A DNA stretch of 5,562 nt from Paludibacteraceae bacterium (GTDB lineage: Bacteria; Bacteroidota; Bacteroidia; Bacteroidales; Paludibacteraceae), in the NCBI GenBank assembly GCA_017960065.1, contig JAGCZK010000176.1, forward strand, positions 1-5,562. Reading direction: 5' to 3'. Positions 1 to 5,562 of the stretch are shown here, in pieces. The translations under genes were made by a program, and so were the position numbers. The notes below the pieces were generated by a model. The model did not search any database and had not been told where the DNA came from. It was given only the letters and a program-made list of their open reading frames with translations. Every line of letters begins with the position of its first letter. The first letter of the stretch is position 1.

Positions 1-797
1 AAAAGGCAGCCGGCATCGAGCATGGCAAATTTTTCCCCTGCGCCGGAGCCAAACTGTCGGACGAAATCAACGAGTTTTTGCATGCCCTCGGCATCAACAT
101 CTGTATCGGCTACGGGCTGACCGAATCGACGGCCACCGTCTGCTGCTACCCCACCAATAACCGCGACTACCACATCAACTCCATCGGGCGCATCATGCCC
201 GACGTTCAGGTACGCATATCGGAAGAAGGCGAAATCCAGCTCAAGGGCAAAACCATCATCAGCGGCTACTACGAGCGCCCCGACGCCAATGCCGAGGCCT
301 TTACCGAAGACGGCTGGTTCAAAACGGGCGATGCCGGTTACATCGACATGGAAAACAACCTCTACCTGACCGACCGCATCAAAGACCTGTTCAAAACGGC
401 CGGAGGCAAATACATTGCGCCGCAGCACCTCGAAGGCCTTGTGTGCGACAACCGCTATGCCGACCAGGCAGTAGCCATCGGCAACGAGCGCAAGTTCGTC
501 ACCATGCTGATCGTGCCCGACTTTGTGGAACTGACCGAGTTCGCCCGTGCCAAAGGCCTGAACTTCGCCAACAACAGCGAGCTGGTGCAACTGCCCGAAG
601 TCAAGGCCCTGTTCGACCAGGTCATCGCCGAATGCAACGCCAAACTGGCCCGCTACGAGCAAATCAAGTACTACACCCTGCTACCCAAACCGTTTACCAT
701 GGAACAGGGGCACCTGACCAACACGCTCAAAATCAAGCGCAAAGTCATCGCACAGCTCTTCGAAAAAGAAATCAACGCGATGTACCCCAAAGACTAA
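1..797 (+). CDS. Long-chain fatty-acid-CoA ligase (AMP-binding/ANL family), C-terminal part; 5' end outside window
   Basis: This is the C-terminal 264 residues of an acyl-CoA synthetase, which activates a fatty acid with ATP to an acyl-adenylate and transfers it to coenzyme A in the cytoplasm or at the inner membrane face. The frame is open from position 3, so the TTG at 78 is internal and not the start. Numbering from position 3, the visible ANL motifs are GYGLTES (residues 36-42, adenylate-binding A5 motif), TGD (108-110, A7), DRIKD...GGKYIAP (124-140, A8 hinge) and LTNTLKIKRK near the C-terminus. In that last motif Lys243 aligns with the catalytic A10 lysine. The long-chain (FAA/COG1022) subgroup is suggested by LTNTLK in place of the SGK form seen in E. 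coli FadD and short-chain enzymes. The family is usually about 600 residues, so more than half lies upstream. The chain ends in a TAA followed by a strong hairpin. The acyl chain length preferred cannot be told from this part. Confidence 0.93.
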   Translation, partial: KAAGIEHGKFFPCAGAKLSDEINEFLHALGINICIGYGLTESTATVCCYPTNNRDYHINSIGRIMPDVQVRISEEGEIQLKGKTIISGYYERPDANAEAFTEDGWFKTGDAGYIDMENNLYLTDRIKDLFKTAGGKYIAPQHLEGLVCDNRYADQAVAIGNERKFVTMLIVPDFVELTEFARAKGLNFANNSELVQLPEVKALFDQVIAECNAKLARYEQIKYYTLLPKPFTMEQGHLTNTLKIKRKVIAQLFEKEINAMYPKD

Positions 798-818
798 AAA
801 GCGTTCCGCCCATATAGC

Positions 819-852
819 AAAAGACCGCACCGGGAATCCGATGCGGTCTTTT
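819..852. terminator. Bidirectional intrinsic terminator between convergent genes
   Basis: A perfect 11-bp inverted repeat, aaaagaccgca (819-829) and tgcggtctttt (842-852), is extended inward past one C/A mismatch by three more pairs (831-833 with 838-840), closing on a GAAT loop. The stem starts with A4 and ends with T4 followed by GTTT. Either strand therefore gives a GC-rich hairpin followed by a U-run, the classic rho-independent form. It lies 21 bases past the acyl-CoA ligase stop and 25 bases past the stop of the minus-strand gene, so it probably serves both. The rest of 798-877 shows nothing else. Confidence 0.88.
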
Positions 853-877
853 GTTTGCCTGTTGCCAAGCCACCGTC

Positions 878-3800
878 TTACTTGATGATGTATTGCTTGG
901 CCTCGTAATTCATGATGTCGGTATAGAACTTGCGGAATTCGGGGAAATCCGAAGGTGCCAGGAAGTCTTTGTTGCAGGTCATCGTGCGTGTCAGGCGAAC
1001 CCGGTTCTGCGAAAGTTTCTCCACCTTTACGCGGTACTCGGCCCCGTTGCAACGATATACCACCGACTTGGGCATTTCGACAAAGTTTTTGCCGGCGGGC
1101 AGTTGCACCGTCATCTGCGTATAGTTGTCGCGATAGAGGCTGGCCCACATGTTCAACTCGTACTTACGGGTTTCGCTGGCCACCAGGTTGGTGTTCTGCA
1201 AACGGACAATCCAAGGCAGTTTGAACAGCTGCATGTCGGCCACCTGTTGCACATAGTTTTCGACCGTAACATCCTGATCGCGCACCACCATCGGTTCCAT
1301 GTCGTCGAGATGCTCGAACTGGATGTTCTCGACTTTGGTCACTCCGTCGTACCACGATGCGATGCCCTCCGACACCTCTTTCTGACGGTATTCGTCGGAC
1401 TGGTTGAGGTAGGCGCCGCGCTGACTGGCGGCGTTTTCGCCAATCATTTCAATCTTGTAGTGCATTTTCAGCGCCTGACCGGCGAACGCAACCTGCAAGT
1501 AGCGCTTGGTGGCATACATGATGCCGTTGGAGGTTTCTATCAGCGACAGACGATCCACCTGGCTGTCGTCGATCGGCAGGTACAGGGCATGATAGTCTTG
1601 TTCGGGGATAGCCGTAAAGGGCAGGTAATTGTCGGTCAGCTCGAGGTAATACATCTTTCCGTCGAGCCAAACGCGGGTGATGCAGTGGTTGAAGTTGCGC
1701 GAAGGCAGCGGCATGCACTTGATACCGAATTTGCGGGTGCTCACCAAGACCAAATCGGCCTTGATACCGGCTTCGCGGCACAGCGTGACGAACAGGGTGG
1801 ACACGTCCTTGCAGTCGCCCAAACGGGTCACGATCGTGCTCGAAGCGCGTTGCGGAATGCAGGCGCCGTGCAGGAACGAAGCGTTCGAATAGGTAATCTG
1901 ACCGGCCACGTATTCGTAAATGGCCTTGGTCTTCTCGTACTCCGACGCATTCTCCTTTCCTTCGAGGATCGACTGAAGGGTGTTGCGCACGATATAATCG
2001 GACTTCAGCTTGTTTTTGGTAATGTCGGCATACCAGTCTTGAATGTCGCGCCACGAAGCGATGCTCGACAGGTAGAGCGACGGCAGGTTGTCGGCCCACA
2101 GGGTGTTTTCCTCAACGTTGATGCGCGGAATGTCGCGTGCCTCCCACACATACACGTCCTGGCCTTCATCGTTGGTCGATTTGACCGGTGAGAGCGTGAT
2201 GTTACGCTCGGTATAGTTCACCGGCATTCCTTGCGGCACCATCAGCGTCACCCGCGAAATCAGCACGGGGTCTTCGTCGTTTTGGAACGCAAACTGCTCG
2301 TCGATACATTTTGCCTGCCAACGCGGATAATAGTAGCGGGTACGGAACACCACATAGACACAGTCGCCTGCCTCCAGGTTGGTAAACACCACGCTGCCAT
2401 TGTTTTGCGTGGCCTTGATGCGCTGGCCGTTGGCCTTAATCAGCTCGGCGGTATCGACAATCCGGTAAGCGTATTCCGAATTCGACAGGTTCATTTCGTT
2501 CATATCCTCCACGCCCGACTGGTTCATCACCTTCACCAGCAAGTGGGTTCGCATTTCCGAAGCGCCCTCGGGATAGAACACATACACCCGGTCGCGCAAG
2601 AGCACCACTTCTTTGCTTTCGCTGGTGCGGGGCGCGTTGGCGATGAGCGAATCAATCGAATACGGCAGTTCGCCAAAAATCTCCTTCTGCTCGCGCAAGT
2701 AGCGCAGGTTCATCCGCGCATCGTAGTTGTTGGGGTTGAGCTTGATGGAGGTTTCGAGACTGGGAATCGGCGAGTTCGACGGATACGAAACGTACAGGTA
2801 GCCCAGGGTGGAATGGAACCAGCTCACATACGGGGCCCGACGGATACCTTCGCGGCACAGTTTGATGGCCGATTCGTAGGAATTCAGGCGGTAGTTGGAA
2901 ACCACCAGTTCGCGCAGGTAGTCGATGTCGTCGGGATACTGGCTGACGAGGTATTTCGCCCACTTGTAGGCTTTGTAGCTCTGCGACTTTTCGTTATAGA
3001 TGTCAATCAAGTTCGAAATCAACGACTCGTCCTCGATTTTCTTGAGGTAATTTTCGAGAATCGATTCGGGATTCGACATCGACGAACGGTTAATCACATA
3101 GTAGGCTCCCAAGACATCCTTGTTGGTGGGGTACTTCGAATAGGCTTCCTTGACCAGTTCGCGCGATTCCTTGTCCTTGTTCAGGGCGGCCATCACCTTC
3201 AGCTTTTCGAGGTACGTCTGCGTGGACTTCCCGAACTTCTGTTCGAATTCGTTGATCAGGCGTTCGGCCTCGAGGTAATTGTCGGCATCATACGCCTCCT
3301 TGTAACGCAAGAAGGTGCCGAAATAACCGTCAGGGTCGTTGTGGCGCACTCCTTCGCGCACCCGCGAGCAGTCGGTGTTATTGTTCGAACGGTTATAACC
3401 GTCCAACAGGTAATAGGCCACCAGCGTCGAAACCGGATAGCGTTTTTCGAGTTCCTCCAAAAGTTCGAGGGCCTCGTAATTTTTGTCGGCATACAAATAG
3501 GCTTGCGCCAAAAGCAGGGTGTTCAGGGCCGAAGAATCGCGTTTCATGCGCTCTCTGAACCAGGCTTCCTGCGGACGCTCGATAAACTGCAGCGAGCCAT
3601 CGGACGTAGCCTTGCGATACGAGCTGTACTTGGCCGACGAGTTGAAATGAATCGGATGGAGCTGTTCGTCGGTAAAGCGGAGTTTGAAATTCAGGTGACT
3701 GATTTCGCTGCTGCCGAGTTGGAGCAACACGCGGTTGGTACCGGCATTGAGGTGCACACGGGTCAGGTAGGTGTCGTCGCCGCAGTTGCGTTCTTCGGCT

Positions 3801-4573
3801 TCGGACATCACCAGTCCGTCGTTGACCCACACCTTGAGCGAACCGGAGGTGCCCACGCTCAAAATCACATCGCAGTCTTTCGGGCTCGTGACAAACGACT
3901 GGGCATATACGATGCCGTTGGTTCCGAACACTTCTTCAAAGTCGAACCAGCCGCGTTTGTTGATATAATCCGCCTCATACCAGCGAACCTTGTAGCCGAC
4001 CTTGTTTTCGAACTCCGCCGTTTCTTCGGGATGCTCCACCGCCCCGACGTTGCGGTCGAAGCCCGAAGCGGAAGTGTTGTCAAAAATGCCCAGCACCTGC
4101 CATTTGTCGATAATTTCGATGGCCGAATGCCAGGTTTTGAATTTGCCCTTGTTTTTGTGACGCCAGTAATAATGCGTCAAAGCCTCGGCCAGCTCGGAGT
4201 TGAGCGTACCGACCGGATGCTTGGTCTGGGCGGCGCTGAGCAAAAAATTCAGTTGTTTGTCGCCTTGCTCGGCCGAGAGGGCACCGTCGTGAAACAACAC
4301 CAGCATGGTGTAGGTGGCGTCTTTGTCGAGTTGGTAGTAGCGTTGGAAGCAGTCGAAGGCCTTGTCGTTCTGATCCAGCATCTCGTACATCAGGTACATC
4401 GACACCAACGCATCGGCCGCCTTTTGCGGCTCTTCATCCACACTCGGTCGGAACAGCTGCTCCGCTTTCTGAAAATCGTTGCTGCCAATCGCTTCCCACG
4501 CCTGATCGTACAACGAGGCATACACCGGGCACAAGAGGCCCAAACTAAGGACTAAGGTTAAAATTTTCTTCAT
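878..4573 (-). CDS. Secreted multidomain TPR / DUF3857 / transglutaminase-like protein, function unknown
   Basis: Complete gene of 1231 codons. Residues 1-19 form a type I signal peptide (MKK, hydrophobic core, VYA before Ser20), so the product is probably periplasmic or surface-exposed. Domains in order: TPR-like helices about 20-90; a predicted beta-sandwich about 180-302 containing KVWVNDG (247-253); a long helical TPR-type array about 345-635; DUF3857 about 653-820; a transglutaminase/papain-like fold about 835-990; and a C-terminal beta domain about 1010-1231, probably DUF3858-like. The transglutaminase core is intact: Cys921 in GDCKD, His963 in FNHC and Asp981 in LTDN. Catalysis is therefore possible, as a protease, amidase or crosslinker, but the family has no settled function and the substrate is unknown. 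The ATG at 4573 is preferred because the signal peptide follows directly; the upstream bases TTCTAAA are A/T-rich with no Shine-Dalgarno sequence. The gene follows valS by 55 bases on the same strand and is probably co-transcribed with it. No frameshift or internal stop is seen. Confidence 0.92.
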   Translation of the reverse strand: MKKILTLVLSLGLLCPVYASLYDQAWEAIGSNDFQKAEQLFRPSVDEEPQKAADALVSMYLMYEMLDQNDKAFDCFQRYYQLDKDATYTMLVLFHDGALSAEQGDKQLNFLLSAAQTKHPVGTLNSELAEALTHYYWRHKNKGKFKTWHSAIEIIDKWQVLGIFDNTSASGFDRNVGAVEHPEETAEFENKVGYKVRWYEADYINKRGWFDFEEVFGTNGIVYAQSFVTSPKDCDVILSVGTSGSLKVWVNDGLVMSEAEERNCGDDTYLTRVHLNAGTNRVLLQLGSSEISHLNFKLRFTDEQLHPIHFNSSAKYSSYRKATSDGSLQFIERPQEAWFRERMKRDSSALNTLLLAQAYLYADKNYEALELLEELEKRYPVSTLVAYYLLDGYNRSNNNTDCSRVREGVRHNDPDGYFGTFLRYKEAYDADNYLEAERLINEFEQKFGKSTQTYLEKLKVMAALNKDKESRELVKEAYSKYPTNKDVLGAYYVINRSSMSNPESILENYLKKIEDESLISNLIDIYNEKSQSYKAYKWAKYLVSQYPDDIDYLRELVVSNYRLNSYESAIKLCREGIRRAPYVSWFHSTLGYLYVSYPSNSPIPSLETSIKLNPNNYDARMNLRYLREQKEIFGELPYSIDSLIANAPRTSESKEVVLLRDRVYVFYPEGASEMRTHLLVKVMNQSGVEDMNEMNLSNSEYAYRIVDTAELIKANGQRIKATQNNGSVVFTNLEAGDCVYVVFRTRYYYPRWQAKCIDEQFAFQNDEDPVLISRVTLMVPQGMPVNYTERNITLSPVKSTNDEGQDVYVWEARDIPRINVEENTLWADNLPSLYLSSIASWRDIQDWYADITKNKLKSDYIVRNTLQSILEGKENASEYEKTKAIYEYVAGQITYSNASFLHGACIPQRASSTIVTRLGDCKDVSTLFVTLCREAGIKADLVLVSTRKFGIKCMPLPSRNFNHCITRVWLDGKMYYLELTDNYLPFTAIPEQDYHALYLPIDDSQVDRLSLIETSNGIMYATKRYLQVAFAGQALKMHYKIEMIGENAASQRGAYLNQSDEYRQKEVSEGIASWYDGVTKVENIQFEHLDDMEPMVVRDQDVTVENYVQQVADMQLFKLPWIVRLQNTNLVASETRKYELNMWASLYRDNYTQMTVQLPAGKNFVEMPKSVVYRCNGAEYRVKVEKLSQNRVRLTRTMTCNKDFLAPSDFPEFRKFYTDIMNYEAKQYIIK

Positions 4574-4589
4574 TTTAGAACTTGTTTGT

Positions 4590-4618
4590 CGGGGACGGGC
4601 TGGGTGAGCCCGACCCCG
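4590..4618 (-). other. GC-rich imperfect hairpin between valS and the downstream gene
   Basis: Five pairs (4590-4594 with 4614-4618), one A/A mismatch (4595/4613) and six pairs (4596-4601 with 4607-4612) enclose a five-base loop at 4602-4606. Read in the direction of transcription from valS, the stem starts 10 bases after the valS stop and ends 16 bases before the next ATG. It is followed by GACAAACAAG, not a U-run, so it is a poor intrinsic terminator. It could act in mRNA processing or 3'-end protection of valS, as a weak attenuator, or as a translational control element for the downstream gene. The structure is visible; any role is inference. No Bacteroidetes-type -7 element (TAnnTTTG) was found in this gap. 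Confidence 0.55.
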
Positions 4619-4628
4619 GGGGTTAATA

Positions 4629-5562
4629 TTATTTCAATTTGGCGATGGTTGCCTTGAGGGCAGCCAGTTTTTCGAGGGTGTCGGATTGCTTTTTCTGCTC
4701 GCGCTCAATGATTTCGGGCTTGGCGTTGGCCATAAAGCGTTCGTTGCCAAGCTTGGCGTTGATGCCCTGGAGCAGCCCCTCGAGGTGGGCAATCTGCGTT
4801 TCGCATTTCTTGATTTCTTCTTCGACGTTGATCTGGCCGCTCAGCGGAACCAGGTACTTGGTGGCGCCCACCATAAACGAGGCGTCGGTGGCACCGGCCT
4901 CTTGCACGGCATTCAGGCCCTGCACGTTGGCCATCTTCACAATCAGCGCGTCTTGCGCACTATTGTGGGCACCGATGTAGTGGAGTTCGAGGGTTTCCTT
5001 GGCGGGAATGTTGCGCGACAGGCGCTGGGTGCGCACGCCGGCAATCACGTTTTGGGCCACCTGAACCGCCTCGAGCAAGGCCTCATCGACCTTTCCGGCC
5101 TTGGGCATCGGCATCACCATGATGCTCTCGCCGTCGGCGCGGGTTTCGAGGGCCTGCCACAACTCTTCGGTAATGAAGGGCATAAACGGATGCAGCAGGC
5201 GCAGCAGGGCGTCGAAGAAGCCGACCGTCGCGTCGAGGGTGGTCTGGTCGATGGGCGAGCCGTAAGCGGGCTTCACCATCTCGAGGTACCACGACGAGAA
5301 GTCGTCCCAGAAGAGGCGGTAAACCTCCATCAGGGCTTCGGAAATGCGGTAGTTCGAGAACAGGTCGTCAATTTCGGCCACCGACTTGTTCAATTTGGCC
5401 GTAAACCACTTCACCGCCAAGGCATTCACCTCGGGCTGTGCGGTCGGGGCGGTTTCCCAGCCTTTGACCAGACGGAAGGCGTTCCAAATTTTGTTGTTGA
5501 AGTTGCGGCCCTGCTCGCAAAGCGCCTCGTCGAACAGGATGTCGTTGCCGGCCGGGGCCGAA
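4629..5562 (-). CDS. valS: Valyl-tRNA synthetase, C-terminal part; 5' end outside window
   Basis: The C-terminal 310 residues of the cytoplasmic class I enzyme that charges tRNA-Val with valine. The reading frame is open to the right edge: reverse-complement codons from 5561 give SAPAGNDILFDEALCEQGRN and then FNNKIWNAFRLVKGWE, a signature of ValRS at the junction into the anticodon-binding domain. The GTG at 5429 is therefore internal. The helical anticodon-binding domain covers about fragment residues 9-145 and includes PFMPFITEELWQAL (125-138). A connecting segment follows, then the ValRS-specific C-terminal coiled coil (about 244-310, rich in Lys/Glu and heptad Leu, ending in IAKLK and TAA), which in this family contacts the tRNA. 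The HIGH and KMSKS catalytic motifs and the editing domain lie outside the window. Nothing is unusual in the part seen. It is the upstream, probably co-transcribed neighbour of the secreted transglutaminase-like gene. Confidence 0.96.
   Translation of the reverse strand, partial: SAPAGNDILFDEALCEQGRNFNNKIWNAFRLVKGWETAPTAQPEVNALAVKWFTAKLNKSVAEIDDLFSNYRISEALMEVYRLFWDDFSSWYLEMVKPAYGSPIDQTTLDATVGFFDALLRLLHPFMPFITEELWQALETRADGESIMVMPMPKAGKVDEALLEAVQVAQNVIAGVRTQRLSRNIPAKETLELHYIGAHNSAQDALIVKMANVQGLNAVQEAGATDASFMVGATKYLVPLSGQINVEEEIKKCETQIAHLEGLLQGINAKLGNERFMANAKPEIIEREQKKQSDTLEKLAALKATIAKLK

Noticed and set aside
78..80. TTG as start codon of the acyl-CoA ligase
   Set aside because: The frame is open upstream to the window edge and encodes family-like sequence (FFPCAGAKLSDEINEFL); a start here would remove the ATP-binding P-loop region and most of the N-terminal domain.
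443..1148. Open frames overlapping the acyl-CoA ligase and its terminator (443-817 plus; 455-643 and 681-1148 minus)
   Set aside because: They lie in other frames over clearly conserved coding sequence, and two of them cross the terminator or the end of the neighbouring gene. Their translations show low-complexity, Arg/Gln-rich or featureless composition.
851..4555. Two very long plus-strand open frames (851-2191 and 2231-4555) opposite the 1231-codon gene
   Set aside because: They are in the exact complementary frame of a gene with a signal peptide, recognisable domains and catalytic triad. Their translations are rich in His, Val, Arg and Gln with no recognisable domain, and codon bias explains their openness.
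4590..4618. Intrinsic terminator of valS
   Set aside because: The stem is stable but is followed by GACAAACAAG rather than a U-run, so it is reported only as a hairpin of unknown role.
4574..4628. Dedicated promoter for the 1231-codon gene
   Set aside because: Neither a TAnnTTTG -7 element nor a spaced TTG -33 element could be found on the minus strand; the A/T-rich TAATATTAA by the valS stop matches only weakly.
5427..5429. GTG at 5429 as start codon of the valS reading frame
   Set aside because: The upstream codons continue in frame to the edge and encode the conserved ValRS stretch CEQGRNFNNKIWNAF.
1..5562. tRNA or rRNA genes, CRISPR repeats, insertion sequences, attachment sites, defence genes
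   Set aside because: Nearly the whole window is occupied by three conserved coding sequences, and neither gap (80 and 55 bases) holds anything beyond the hairpins described. No direct repeats or transposase-like sequence were seen.

Overview
The window looks like ordinary chromosome from a member of the Bacteroidetes, probably the Bacteroidales, with moderately high G+C (slightly above half by eye). Three things point there: the form of the acyl-CoA ligase, the valyl-tRNA synthetase C-terminus, and above all a secreted TPR / DUF3857 / transglutaminase-like protein of a type common in that phylum. No Shine-Dalgarno sequence is visible before the one complete gene, which also fits. The genus cannot be told from this sequence.

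Layout: (1) Positions 1-797, plus strand: the C-terminal 264 residues of a long-chain fatty-acid-CoA ligase (FadD/FAA type), cut by the left edge. (2) Positions 798-877: a short convergent intergenic region with a perfect 11-bp hairpin. It has A4 on one side and T4 on the other, so it should terminate transcription from both directions. (3) Positions 878-4573, minus strand: one complete 1231-codon gene for an exported multidomain protein. The order is signal peptide, short TPR-like helices, predicted beta-sandwich, long TPR array, DUF3857, transglutaminase-like domain with an intact Cys-His-Asp triad, and a C-terminal beta domain. (4) Positions 4574-4628: a 55-bp gap holding a GC-rich imperfect hairpin without a U-tract. 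(5) Positions 4629-5562, minus strand: the C-terminal 310 residues of valyl-tRNA synthetase, cut by the right edge.

valS and the 1231-codon gene are co-directional and close, with no recognisable Bacteroidetes promoter between them, so they are probably co-transcribed with valS first. The acyl-CoA ligase converges on them and is a separate unit. No functional link among the three products is evident: two are housekeeping enzymes and the third is an envelope protein of unknown role. I see no mobile element, CRISPR array, RNA gene or broken gene. The most interesting items are the architecture of the 1231-residue protein, the hairpin just before its start codon, and the near-total absence of TTA, CTA and TCA codons in its gene, which creates very long spurious antisense ORFs.
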